NCBI GenBank assembly: GCA_022605405.1
Contig: JABYQQ010000004.1
Location: 1,054,001-1,118,000, forward strand
DNA from: Earliella scabrosa
Taxonomy: Eukaryota; Basidiomycota; Agaricomycetes; Polyporales; Polyporaceae
Direction of reading: 5' to 3'
Length of the DNA stretch: 64,000 nucleotides
Part shown: piece after piece, positions 1 through 12,100 of the stretch
Numbering within the stretch: the first letter of the stretch is position 1
Layout of the letters: every line of letters starts with the position of its first letter
Program-made: the position numbers and the translations under genes
Notes under the pieces: generated by a model
Database searches by the model: none
What the model saw: only the letters and a program-made list of their open reading frames with translations
What the model was told of the DNA's origin: nothing

Positions 1-1631
1 CTTCATGTCTTTCACGTACTGGGCGGTGGCCTTCTCGACCTTGCGAAGATGAGCCTTCCGATCCTTCCCTCGCTTCTTGGTCTTGCTTGAGCCTGCGTCG
101 CCCGTAGGAGTGTCCAGGCCGCCATCCTTCGGCCCGAACTCGAACGGCGGCAGTTGAATCGCCGGCGCGGCCGAGGGTTCGGCTTGGGGGACGGGGGTAC
201 GGTACTCGGCGTTGATGAGCTCCTGCCCAACCTGAGTCTTCTTGCTGTACTTCAGAAGGCGGAAGCGGCGGGGAGGCACGTCGAGGCCAAATTGGGCAGG
301 GTTCTCGAGGCGAACGATGTGGGTCAACAGGTTGGCGAGGGCGGCACGAGGGATGTGGTCAGGCTCCCCGAACTTGAAGTCTGTCGGTAGCATGCCCGGC
401 TCAAACATCTCGTCCTTGTGTGCCGCAAGCGTGACCCACGACGGAGACGACCCTTCTTCACCGCTGGCAAACTCTGCGACGGTTCAGTACGCTCAATGGC
501 TGGCTGCTGGGCAAAGTCACGCACCATAGTGAAGCCGAAAGTAGTCGCGGACTATGTTCACCATGGCTCTTCGAGACAGCGGGCGGCCCTCCTTGTCGGT
601 GTTGAACAAGATAGGGGTGCCATCGTCGTACCTAGCGAACTCGGTGGGAGCTCGGGCATCTTGCTGCAAGCCCTGGATGAACTCGACGGACTCGGCAGAT
701 GCCTCCTCGGGATGCAAGATTCCCGGAAAGAACTTGAAAGCGTTCGCGCGGACGTCCTTGTCCCAGCCAGGGATTGAGCGAAAAAGAGGGATCTTCGCAT
801 CACTCTCATGGAGCATCTGAGACGTGTCGTAGCTAGAGAGAGACACCTTACGCGTGAGCAACCATGCGAGAGACGATAAAGTTGGGGCTTTGGTGGTAGG
901 CGGGAGAGGGAGCTTACACGGCGCCCCGATATTTCCCATTCTTGTCTCGAAACACCCCATAGATGACCACGGCCATTCGGCATTGAGTCCAGTAGAGCAG
1001 ACACACCGCACGCATCCAAGCGACCGCCCGCCGTTCCGCAATCCTGAGAACATCGGTCTTGCTTGACGATCATTGAGGATTGCAGTAGAAATGACAACGA
1101 CGTACTCGGGTTTCAGCTCTTCATCCGGCCCTGACACATTGAACTCCTTCGCTAGCTCGATGAACTCCTTCTGCGTCTCCTCGTCGAGGCCCTTCCACAG
1201 CTTAGTCAGCGCCAAGTTGTATGCGGTGATGTTGAACGCGTCGGAGCCGAGGTCCTTGGCCATCGCGGCGCGCACGTCGGCCTGGTGGCGAAGGCCATAC
1301 ACACGTTTGCCTGTGTACGCACGCCGAAGCTTGAAAGGGAGTCGGCTCTTCTTGACCTGAATGTGATTGTTGAACCAGTTGAGTACTTTCTAGAGAGCAT
1401 GAATATGAGCGATGTTGTTGAGCCGGCGCGAGGTCGAGTGCTTACTTTTTTGAACCATTCCAGGGCATACGTGTTGGACTCCGGGATGTTGCGCACTGAA
1501 AGCAAGTGCTTGGCGCAATCCTCTCGAAAGGAAGCCTTCTCGCGGGAGGGGCGGAGTCGATATTCTCCTTGGCGACCCGTGAGATATTGGATGTCTGCGG
1601 GCGTGAGGTTGCGCTCGGTGTTGTGGGACAT
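1..1631 (-). CDS. Divergent HMG-box-like protein of KDZ elements (3' end outside window)
   Basis: My model on the minus strand is 1631-1446, 1389-1106, 1043-918, 832-525 and 473-<1, about 459 codons in the window, with introns of 51-85 bp. All junctions keep frame. The start is an ATG at 1631. Residues about 95-145 look like the later helices of an HMG box (a TKLWKGLDEETQKEF segment followed by ELAKEFN), after a basic WFNNHIQVKKSR stretch. The middle resembles the conserved core seen in many uncharacterised agaricomycete proteins (MAVVIYGVFRDKNGKYRG, then YDTSQMLHES). The C-terminal part in the window is Lys-rich. An HMG fold would suggest DNA bending or binding; its role in transposition is inference. 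It is transcribed away from the dioxygenase gene. Confidence 0.7.
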
Positions 1632-2716
1632 GATGTAAAAGGTGAGGCCGGGCAAGCGAGACAAGTACGATGAGGGGAAGGGCTGGTAGATAGGACGGGC
1701 GCGACGAACCGGGGCGACGACTCTTATAGGCACGCGCTATAAGAGTCCATCAGATTGGACTGCCCCTGGGCGCACCCTCGACCGGTATGCTGGGTTCGAG
1801 TTCACCCTTGAGCGCCTCCGAGCGGACCGGTTTATCCTGTCCTCATTCCTACACGGCGCACCTCTGCATTGTGGCGATGGGTTATGTTCTCTGTTTCCCA
1901 TAGATGAAAACTAAGGTGTGGTCATCTCCCACTGGTAGTATAGACCGAGACGTCGCTCGCAGAGGGCGAGGCAATATCGAGACACCTTGCGTGTTTCACC
2001 TGAGGCGCACACGACCACTGCGGCATGAGGCAGGACATATGCCAGAGTGCGGTGGCTGAGAGCACACCTTCGGTCAGCACATTGGGGCACACGAGGGATT
2101 GGGATAGTGTGGTTTGCCAACAAACCGAGATGCCTCACTGAGTTGAATGGCAGAGCAGCATGGGAGGCCTCGGTAACACCATCCTTTGCCAGTGCATGCA
2201 CTCATTGTGACTGACATACAGGCGAAGTGTGGTTTGCATACCTGCCCGCAGGACAAACCTCTTCGGTCAGGGCACATATTCCTTTCTTTCAATTTTATAA
2301 TGTTCTTTCCACGGCAACCGAGCCGGTTCTTGAAGTATCGAAGTAACCTCAGCAGCCCCGAACGAAGGCAATTGCGGGCGCCTCGAGGTAGCCACAACTC
2401 GGAAGAATATCGGTCCAACCTGAGCAACGCACGTGGCCGCGCCAACCCACCTCGGCCTGAGGCTCATGCAAGCCCAAGGGTACTGCGGTGAAATCTGGCA
2501 ACGCCTGAGCATACACCGGGCCCAAATTGATAGACCAAGTCGCACTGAACATGGCTGCAGATTACTGGACATATGTAACGCATCGACGGAGAGTGTCCAT
2601 AAGTGTGGTGAGCGCCGAAGCCCCCATGCGGGCCGCATAGACGCCACGTCATATCGTGCGCAGTGGCCCGATCGATCAAAGACCCGTTTTGCTTCATCGC
2701 ACCCGCATCTACTACC
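1632..2716. promoter_or_regulatory. Divergent intergenic region between HMG-like and TET/JBP genes
   Basis: About 1.1 kb separates the start codons of the two divergently transcribed genes. It must hold both promoters. I see no convincing coding exon, RNA gene or copy of the GTCGGTCGAC motif that dominates the other side of the element. Short open frames here lack family resemblance and splice support. Confidence 0.4.
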
Positions 2717-4010
2717 ATGCCCTCGAACCGCACGCTGTATCCGACTCCCCTGGCCGATTACATGGTGGAAATATTCCACTTCTATCAGTCCCAGGCCAAG
2801 GAAGCGTCTGCAGTTCAGACACGGCCGGTCCCCGAGCCCAAGTTCGACATCAATCGAGAGCTGTTGGAAGAGGCACACACGATCGCCGCGACAATAGTTG
2901 AGGCATTTCGGAACCCTTGTCAGTCCCATTTTCGTGTCGTGCGCGAAGATAGCTCACCAAGGCCCCTAGACACTCTCAACTGGGATGCGCGGGAGTATGC
3001 TATGAGCGCCCCGCGAATCAGTATGGCGTCGCGAACGGTAGAAAACAACCTGCTGTATGAATATCCGCCCTTGATACCACCGAGGGACGTGATTGGCCGG
3101 CGAACTCCTCTGCCAGTCGTCGTAGGCCCAGCCGTTTTCACCGACCGGGATGGTCGAATCCTGACGATCCACCTGCCTCGGGTGCTATCCCCTCGCCGCC
3201 AGGTACGGTTCAGTGGCGCATCAGCTTGCGAGTCTGTCTGATCCACTGTGCAGGATCTTATGATTCATGCTGCACATCTCATGGAGTTCCGACTCTCCGC
3301 ACGCCAGCCGGCTGACCCGAACATGCCAATCACTCGCGAGTGGCGCGATTCCTCTCGGCTCATGCGTATGGGGCACGATTTCTTGGCCGGGCAGGCGTTG
3401 CTGAGTTACGCATGGGTGGCTCCAGATCATCCGGTGAGACTAGAACCCATACCCCAAAACGAGAACTAACAATTCGGCTCAACAGTCGCCGGGACGCAGG
3501 GTCGAGCCGGGCCCCACACCGGATGCATTGACGGACGAGGCCCACGAATGGATGGAAGCCATGGCAGAGACCAGCTCGCTCTTGGATGGAATTCTCGCCA
3601 TAGTTCACCCTGCCCAATTTCAGGCGGCCCGTGAGATGCTGGGACGCGTTGTGGCGGCGTCCCTGCACGGCAGCATCGAATCCAAGTGGCCAAGCGTCTA
3701 CCAAGCAGTCCAGCTCATTGTCAACCGAGAGACGCTATACCACCGTGATGTGAACGGTCGCGCAGGTTGGCTCGACATGCTGGTGACGTTAGGCACATAT
3801 GGCGAACGTGCACTCTTGGCTCTCCGCAATCTCGGAGTCAGCGTCACATATGATGCTGGTACAGTCGTCATGATCGACGATTGTCTGGTTGTTCATGGAG
3901 TGCCCCCGACCCCCGGGGACCGTATCTGCTACGCGTTTCTTATGAATCAGCATGTCCTGCAGAACAGCCACGTGTACTTTGCTGACTGGACCTTTGTCCC
4001 AGATGCATGA
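2717..4010 (+). CDS. TET/JBP-family 2-oxoglutarate/Fe(II) dioxygenase
   Basis: Model 2717-3202, 3254-3433, 3486-4010, with 51 and 52 bp phase-0 introns, gives 396 residues. Members of this family oxidise methylated pyrimidines in nucleic acid. The C-terminal half shows the double-stranded beta-helix signature: the HxD iron ligands as H308-R-D310 in ETLYHRD, the distal histidine H359 in CLVVHGV, and the 2-oxoglutarate-binding arginine R368 in GDRICYA. GVSVTYDAGTVVMIDD fits the strand before the distal histidine. All catalytic positions are present, so the enzyme is predicted active. The upstream ATG at 2717 is the first in frame with the conserved region. It ends 86 bp before the transposase start, in the same direction. 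Substrate (5-methylcytosine or another base) cannot be read from sequence. Confidence 0.85.
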
Positions 4011-4096
4011 GCCCGTGATAGTGTTGTACTTACCCCTCTCGTCGCGCTACCTGCACGTACCCACTCTGCATCTACCGAGCGAAGACCTGACCACGG

Positions 4097-7000
4097 ATGC
4101 CTGCTCCAAAGCGTACCTTTTACCAAAGCCAGCCATACGATGAGATAACCGCATATGTCCGAAAGACACGCCGTGGGGAGCAGGTCGTCGCCGGACCGAC
4201 GCGCGAGGTCGCACCAAGCCCGAAACCTACACGTGCCGAAGCCCCGACGACTACAGTCCCGACGGTTGCACCCGCACCCAGCACCGCCGCGCCGCTGCTT
4301 CCCGAGCGCAACTTCGCAGCCGCGCTCCACGATGGACAATACGACGAGATAGATCATGCCCCTTTAGAGCGACGGCAAGCCAAGGTGAGTAGTTTTTCAA
4401 CGGAGCCCCCGAGATCTGGTAATGAAGTTGTGCGGTTGTCAGTCGCAGAACGACTTCCAACGGGAGTATCTCACAGTTCGAGATCAGTATCTCAGCCAAA
4501 TCATTGAGTGGGAGTCCCCCCCGCCAAACTCGACTGGAGTTTGCGGTCACGCTGCGCCCTGGCGATGCCTAACCTGCCACACATCCCCGGCATATTGCGC
4601 TCAATGTCTACTGGCGACACATCGGCACCTACCATTCCACCGAGTGGAGTACTGGGAGGGCTCCTTCTACCAGGCCAGCTGGTTGCGTGAAGTGGGCCTA
4701 TACATACACTGTGGCCATGGCGGGGCCCCTTGCGCGCGGTTGGCGTGTACTTCTGACTCTGCGTCCTCGTCTGATCCCCACACTCCGCCTCGTTCGAGTT
4801 CCGAGTCGGTTTCGGCCTCGGTTTCAGGTTCGGTCTCGGGTTCGGCCTCAGCCTCCGCGCCTTCGGCCTGGGCCTCGGCCCCAGGACCTCCGTGGCCCAA
4901 CTTCGCGGTGGGCGAGACCTCGGACGGAAAGTATGCTGTGCAACTGCCGGATCTCACAGAAGAGGAGAGGGAGGTACTGTTCTTTGTCGAAGAGGACAAT
5001 GAGGAGCTAGTGGACGAAGACGGGGGTGACAGATATCGTGAGCAACTTTCTCAAAGCGAAGGCCTTCTACCAGAGATCCGCGAGCTGCCGAGCTTTGCGG
5101 AGCGAACTCCCCCCAACGATGGCCCTCGAATCTACTACGATCAATCACGTATGCTAGTCGTTGTGGACATCAGTGGCGTGCATGATGTCCCCGTGACATT
5201 TTGTATCTGCGAGAACGCGCCCCCAGAAGATATCCAACTGCTTAACCTCGGGCTGTACCCGGCGTCTTCGCAGCGGCCGAGCACAGTTTTCACGCGCCAA
5301 GTGCTGGACGACTTCCTCCTGACGAATCGTGAGTGTCGCGCGTCCGCGCGGCATTACTACAACAAACTGCGTCGCACGACGAATGCGGCTTTCCCACATC
5401 TGGTTCCCGTGAGTCATTCACCTGATATGAGCGCGGCAGCTAACTTAGACACGAGAAGGATCGGTACAAGGAGCTCCTTCGTGTGTCGCGTCAATGGCGC
5501 AACCAGAAGATGCGCAAGTGGGCCGGTTTTGGCCATCGCTCAGACGCGATCGGCCCTGGAGACCTGGCAGTGAGATGTCCTACATGCCCTCAACCTGGAG
5601 TCAATCTGCCGGAGAATTGGCGTGATGATCCCGAGCAGTGAGCTGTGCGAGAGCACCGACCGCGATCTGTCTGCTGATATCCTATCAGATGGAAGTATAT
5701 GCGCTCAGTCGTGCTAGACGGCAATTTCACTGCGCAACATCGATGCATGAAGAATCCAGAAGATGATGTCGCGCTGGCCGACGGACATTGCTTCATGGTT
5801 ACAGATGCGCCTTATAAAGAACATCTCCGCACCGCGGCTGAGACGAAACACGTAGGTCACGTCCTCTCGTACTCTATACGGAATATTGGTCCTATGGCAA
5901 TGACACCACGGCGCTCTAGGAGAATACGTGTAACGACCATCGCGCGGTGCTCACAGCCAAGGTCGAACGTGCAAAACTGGAAGCCACCGGGATCGGCGCA
6001 GCGGCATGTTCGCGTCATGGATTCTTTTGTCCTCATGCATGTGTAGATTTCCAGCAAGGCGAACGGTGCGCGATGGAATGCCACAGCTGAGAATTTCGAA
6101 GACTGACCCGCTCTTGCGCAGCCAACGAAACATGGACTACGTGCTTCACTGGGTTCTGGCCTTCCTGAATGGCTTGACGAACATCCTCGTCCTGTACGAC
6201 ATCATGTGCCAATACTTCGTACATTTGTACGAACGGTTCGAGAAGAGTCCCCATCTGACGATGCCCCCCGGTCTGACCTTCCTGAGAGGCATCGGACAGT
6301 TCCACGTGCACGGTCATGTCACCAAATGCTTCGCGCGGTACTCGTCAAATTTCATCCGTGGAGCCGGTTCCCAATATGGAGAGATTCTAGAGAGCCTTTG
6401 GGTGCGACTCAACGAAATCGCAGGAAGCACGCGCGGAATGTCGTCTGCACATCGTCGGGAAGTGACCGACGATCACATGAACGACTCGAACTGGTTGAAG
6501 CTGATTCGCACAGGTGACATACCTTCCATGCGGTTTCGCGGGTGTGCCACGCTGACGGACCGCATACAGCCGCAACGCTTGTTAGACTGTGGCGAAGGGC
6601 ATCGAAAGAAGTGGGACCGGCGACCGAGGCTTTCGAGGAGCTATCTCGAGCTGCAGGAGCCGACAACTGTGCGCGCTGGCGGGCCGAGGCCGAGGCCGCT
6701 GACCGAGACCGAGAACATAGAGTTGAGGCCATGGACATTTACGATATCCACAGCAAACCATGTGAGTGTCGTATTTTTGCGTCCTGTAATATCGTACCGA
6801 AGGCCCAAAAGTGCCTTCCCGCAAAGACATTCAGGCGTCGATCATGGAGTCGGAACTGCGAACGACGCGAGGGCGCGTGGAAGGAAGTGAAGCGGCTTGG
6901 ATTGCCGAAGGCCTGCAGATCGAGGAACAAAAGTAAGCAACTGGTGGGCCAACTGTAGGATGAAGCTGACTCAGTGGCTTGATAGACTGGCTGTCGCCTA

Positions 7001-8096
7001 CACCCTCCGTCGTCTGGGAGCCGAAGGGGCCAAAGGCCGACTGACTCTGGCGCAGCAGCGACACAAGCTTGCGACCGCGATCGGGACATTCCAGACCGAG
7101 GCCCGAAGATATCTCCCCAGCGCAGTGTTCCTAGGGTCGCTGGCGACTCCAGAGGACCCGACATACCTTGGAGCTGAGTGGGACGAGGACGTCGACACCG
7201 AGGCCGAGGTCACTGGAACGGCGCGGACCGATGCCGAGAATGTGAGGGACCGTAGCGAGAGCATGGAGGAGCCTTCTGATCTGGATGGAGGTTCGCCCGA
7301 GTCCCAGCCCATTGCAATGCCATCGACGCTGGGCATACCATTTCTCAAACGACATGGACGTCTGACGCTCGCACATAAGGAACGACAGCTGCGAGAGGGC
7401 CAGATGAACGACTGCCTGCAGGCCATTCGCACATCGATTGGATACAAGTCTCTTCTGTACCGCACGAAGATCCGAAACGCGTCGTCGCAAAGAGCGAAGC
7501 TGCGGAGCTACGACGACATACACGTGGCCGACCAATCAGTGCGAAAACACGTGCGGATCTACATGCAGGCTCGCGACAAGATGGCAACCTTGTATGACAC
7601 GGACGACGATGATGAAAAGACCGCCAAGGAGGCTTTCCTGAACAAGTACAAGCCAATTGCGAAATCAGACCTCTCGGCCGAGACGACAGTGTTAGAAGCA
7701 TTCACGTCTGGACTACGAAACAAAGGCTCAGCGTGGTTCTGGACCTTGGAAGACACCGACGCTGCGCAGAGTAGCCATTGGATGAAAGATTGTAAGTCCA
7801 GCGACACTGAATCTACGGCATTGCATTGATAACCCACAACAGTCCGTAAGATGCTGTGGCTACGTGCCTACGCGCGCAAAAATCGTTGGGACGAGGAGAT
7901 CATCCTGCTCATATTGGAGATGGAGTGCACCATTCGTAGCTTTGCTAGGAAGACGAAAGAATGGGGGGCATGGGGTGAGTGCTGCGAAGGGCGAGGGCAC
8001 AAGGCGTACGCTGCGCGACAGGGCGCGATGTGGGCGAGTCTGCGCGAACATGCGGTTGCCAGTTTTGCGAAAGAAGGGATCGTAATACACGCTTGA
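4097..8096 (+). CDS. KDZ transposase with CxC2 cysteine cluster
   Basis: Model of ten exons (4097-4384, 4443-5408, 5456-5637, 5689-5851, 5920-6065, 6122-6513, 6570-6761, 6827-6932, 6959-7791, 7843-8096) gives 1,173 residues, normal for the family. A CxC2-type cysteine cluster lies near residues 130-193 (CGHAAPWRCLTC, YCAQC, HCGHGGAPC). A Ser/Ala-rich linker follows. The catalytic region includes RCPTCPQPGVNLPENW, then VVLDGNFTAQH (D489), CSRHGFFCPHACVDF, LVLYDIMCQY (D608), HVHGH and GEILESLW (E669/E672). The acidic residues are candidates for the RNase H-fold active site; assigning them is inference. The C-terminal part is helical. No frame-breaking lesion was seen, but the eighth intron would be only 26 nt, so that junction is doubtful. 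Confidence 0.88.
4798..4882 (+). repeat. Ser/Ala-coding low-complexity repeat inside the transposase
   Basis: Short imperfect units of the type TCGGTTTCGGCCTC are repeated and encode a Ser/Ala/Val-rich linker between the CxC2 cluster and the transposase core. Such linkers are usually length-variable. Confidence 0.7.
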
Positions 8097-8211
8097 TGAC
8101 GACAATGGAATTGGTGAGAAGCACGGGTCTGCAATGTGCGCCCTTCCGCTACGAGAGAGGGTTGTGTCGGGTTCGGGCGAGAAGTTGTACTCCCCTCGGC
8201 CGATATGGCTC

Positions 8212-8227
8212 GGCCGAGATCTCGGCC
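8212..8227. repeat. Perfect 16 bp palindrome in a short hairpin
   Basis: GGCCGAGATCTCGGCC is a perfect palindrome. It is embedded in further CGGCC-rich sequence (8197-8238), about 35 bp before the ATG of the third element gene. It could be a protein-binding site or promoter element; function is not known. Confidence 0.5.
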
Positions 8228-8262
8228 ATACATCGGCGCTTATCACCCCCACTCTCACCACC

Positions 8263-9008
8263 ATGCCTTCCGACCGTATGCTGTGGGCTGCTCGCATGGA
8301 GATCATTGTGGTGGTATGGCGGATCTGCGAAGCCCTTAAGGCATGGAGTCGCCGTGAAGATCAGGCAACAGTGACGCGATGGAACCACGGTGTTGGTAGG
8401 GAACTGGTGAGCCGATGATTTTTCGGGTGGACGTTAGTGCTAACGATGATTCATCTCGCTCGGGCACAGTGGCGAGCCATTGATGCCATGGGCGTCGCTG
8501 AGGCCGCGAACTACGTGGGACACAACCAAGAATATGTTCCCCCCGGCCCGCAAAGGAACACGGCTCTCCTAACACTGCTGCGCCACGCGCGGTGGGTAGA
8601 CCGCGCGATCCAATTCAACGTCTCGACATTCGCCGTTGGGACGTTTGAAGCAGGGTGTGACCTACCGGGCGACCTTTGTAATCAGTTCGATGAGGCCTTT
8701 GGATCGGCGCGGTGGTGGCTGTGGGGGAAGGAGGGCCCATCCGACTCGGCTGCGCCGGGTTGGTGGTCTGAACCTTCACCGTCTGTGGTAGGTGGTAGTT
8801 TTAACCTGCTCGCGGATGCATCAGGCTGACAGGCATATGGAAGCAACGCCCATATCCACTGCATTGCACAGACCTAATAGACATCAATAGGCACTTGGCA
8901 GGAGTGTTCACTCGGATACAAGCGGTGCTGAACGACCTGGAGATAGAGGAGGCGGAACTGCGGGCGACGATCACCTTGCTAGAGAGCAGACTTGCTGATA
9001 TGAATTAG
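8263..9008 (+). CDS. Small unrecognised protein encoded next to the KDZ transposase
   Basis: Proposed exons 8263-8406, 8470-8787 and 8844-9008 give 208 residues; the first junction is clear (63 bp intron), the second is less certain. The protein starts MPSDRMLW and has a Trp-rich middle (FGSARWWLWGKEG). It ends in a heptad-like acidic helix (AVLNDLEIEEAELRATITLL) that could form a coiled coil. I recognise no domain. It follows the transposase by 166 bp in the same direction and precedes the repeat array, so it is most likely an element-encoded accessory gene. It might alternatively be an extra C-terminal exon set of the transposase, but the in-frame stop at 8096 and the new ATG argue against that. 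Confidence 0.55.
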
Positions 9009-9109
9009 TCACGCACGCTTGAGTTGTCACCACTTCTCCATTGTACATACATGACACACGAACCACGAGATCTTGACTTGGGGGTCATCCCAATACCAGG
9101 TGCGAGGAA

Positions 9110-12100
9110 CTGTCGGTCGATACATGCAGGTATGCGCTGGTACTGGTCGATCGATAGGTCCTAGGGCCTCCCGGAGTCAGCTGATATGCCCCCCCCCTCG
9201 CCGAGTAGCATCGTGAAAGACGACTTTGGAATTCAAAACAAATGTGCACGACAACTTCGCGCGTGGGATGCAGGTCTCTGCCGAGGCGCAGGTCACAGTG
9301 TCGGTCGACGGCCAGAGGGCTCCGAATCTACGCGTCGGCCGATGCTTCCGCTCGCAAACACCGGTACAAGGCCCCCCCGACCGCGCCGGTCAACAGTTTA
9401 CGACGTTCGCAGATGATACTCGGGGTAAGGTCGCGAGGAAACGATGTGGCACAATGATCAACCACCTCCCGCAGCGCAGAGGTCGGCGCTGCGTGTTCTG
9501 CGCATGAAGCAGTCCGTCGATGCTCTTGCTCACAAGCACCAGGAGACCCCACCAGACCGACTCAGTCAATGGTGTGTAACATTTAAAAGCCAAAACAAAT
9601 CCACTTCGTGCTTCTGAAGCGGGTGGCACCCGAGGCCCACGTCAGCCTGTCGGTCGACAGCCAGAGGGCAGCGAAGCTACACGTCGGTCGACGCAGCACC
9701 CGAGGACCAGCCAGACCGCCTCGGTCGAGGATCTCACAGCTCCCAAAGCAGCATAGGTATGCATGGCAAGTTCGCAAATATGCAGCTGTTGTAATGCAAT
9801 GACCAGTCGCCGCCTGGGTCAGCGCGTCGGTCGACGCTCTGTGTGGCGCGCAATAACCGGTCGGTCGACGCTCCTCCACCCAAGCATCCGGAGACCTGCC
9901 AGACCGCCTCGGTCGAGGATCTCACAGCTCCCAAAGCAGCATAGGTATGCATGGCAAGTTCGCGGATATGCAGCTGTTGTAATGCAATGGCCAACCACCT
10001 GGGTCAGCGCGTCGGTCGACGCTCTGTGTGCTGCGCGATAACCGGTCGGTCGACGCTCATCCTCCCACGCACCCGGAGACCCGCCAGATCGCCTCGGTCA
10101 AGGGTCTCACACCTTCAAAAGGACGCGGAAGTATGCCCAGTAAGCTTGCAAATATGCCGGCCTCGTAACGCAATGGCCAACCACCTGGCTCAGCGCGTCG
10201 GTCGACGCTCTGCTTTGGGCGCATCAACCGGTCGGTCGACGCTCCTCCTCCCAAGCGTCCGGAGACCCGCCAGATCGCCTCGGTCCAGGGTCTCACATCT
10301 CCAAAAAGACACAGAAGTATGCCCAGTACGCTTGCAAATATGCCGCCGTCGTAACGCAATGGCCAACCACCTGGCTCAGAGCGTCGGTCGACGCTGGGTG
10401 TCGCGCGCGATAACCGGTCGGTCGACGCTCATCCTCCCACGCACCCGGAGACCCGCCAGATCGCCTCGGTCAAGGGTCTCACACCTTTAAAAGGACACGG
10501 AAGTATGCCCAGTAAGCTTGCAAATATGCCGGCCTCGTAACGCAATGGCCAACCACCTGGCTCAGCGCGTCGGTCGACGCTCTGCTTTGGGCGCATCAAC
10601 CGGTCGGTCGACGCTCCTCTCTCCAAGCACTCTGAGACCCCACCAGACCGCCTCGAACAACTGTCAATGCCGTAAAAATGCCCAACAAATGTAACGACAA
10701 CTTCGCCCTTTTAATGAGGGTAACAGCCGAGGCCCAACTCAGCGTGTTGGTCGACGCCCGGAGGGGTCCGAAATGACGCTTCGGTCGATGCTACCGCCCC
10801 CAAGGCCCGTCCCAGACCACATCAGGCGGCCTCGGTTCAACGTCTACGACGTTTGCAACCCAACACCATGATGGATGGTAAGCTGCGAGAGTTGCAGCTG
10901 TTTACCACAAGAATGGACCACCTCGCTCAGCGCGTCGGTCGGCGCTCCGTGTTCTGCACATGAAGCGGTCGGTCGATGCTCCTGCGCATAAAGCCCCACA
11001 GACACCACCAGACTGCCTCGGCCGACGGTCTCACACCTGCAACAGCAACATAACTATGCATGGTGAGTATTCGGAGATGCCGCACTTCTCACGCAATGAC
11101 CAACCACCCCGCTCAGCGCGTCGGGCGATGCTGTGTGTGCTGCGCATCAACAGCTCAGTCGATGCTGCGTCTCACTGGAGCCCATGCGAGGGTGCTGGTC
11201 AAACGGCTCCAACGTCGGCAAACCAAAACACGTCCTTACAACAACTTTGCGCTCATCATGCGGGTCTCACCCAATGACGAACTGATCGTGTTCGTCGACG
11301 CCCCAAGAGCTCCCAATGTACGCATCGGTCGATGATGCCGCTCACATTGATCCTACCAGACCGCCTTGTTCAAAGAGCTCTGATAGTGACAATCCAAACC
11401 AAGTCTTGAAGAACGCGTTGCGCCTATGAAGCGGGTCTCAGACGAGGACCAACTGGTCGTGTCGGTCGACGGAGCATGTTCTACGCATCAACCGGTCGGT
11501 CGACCCTTCCACTCACCCGGACCACCGGACCCAACCAGACCGCCTCGGTCGAAGGTTTGCGACGACGGAGATCCAACCCAAATCTGCACGACAACTTTGC
11601 GCTTATGTCACCCGATGACGAATTGATCGTACCGGTCGCGACAACCCGAGGGCTCCGAATCGACCCGTCGGTCGATGCTCCGCTCCCAAATTGAAGTACC
11701 GCCAGAGCGCACCAGACCGCCTCGGTCACTGGTCCGCGAAGTTCCAAACGCAGAATAAGTACTGATGGGAAGCTCGCGGGTATAAAGTCGTGGTGACACA
11801 AGGACCGACCACTTCTCTGAGACCATCGGTCGACGCACCGTCTCCTGCGATTCGACTGCTCGGTCGATGCCCCCCGCTCACAAGTTCCTGCAGACCTCGC
11901 CACACCCCCTCGGTCAAACGTCTCCGACGTTCATAGTGCAAAAAAAAGCAAACGAGACTCTTGCCCTGATGATGCTGGTCTAGCGTAGGAGCATGGACCC
12001 GACTTAGAGGATCGGTCGACCTCCCAAGGGCCCCCGCATCTAGCCGTCGGTCGATGCTCCTCAAAATTACCGTGCTCTCCGACTTGACCCCCTCCCGCCA

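Noticed and set aside
2663..2716. Earlier in-frame start for the dioxygenase at 2663
   Set aside because: The codon there is GTG, and the first in-frame ATG is at 2717 with a good context.
1911..2901. Several 70-220 codon frames between the HMG-like and dioxygenase genes
   Set aside because: No conserved motif, conflicting strands, no splice support; treated as promoter region.
8097..9008. Transposase C-terminus extending into the third gene
   Set aside because: A stop at 8096 follows an exon typical of the KDZ end, and a new ATG with good context opens at 8263; kept as a separate gene, though not proven.
9060..9110. Right terminal inverted repeat of the KDZ element just after the third gene
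   Set aside because: I looked for an inverted match near 1,900-2,700 and found only weak direct similarity; the true left end is outside the window.
9763..10490. Open frames through the satellite units, and the idea of a CRISPR array
   Set aside because: The frames simply repeat the unit. Repeats of 170-190 bp without short spacers, in a eukaryotic context, are not a CRISPR array.
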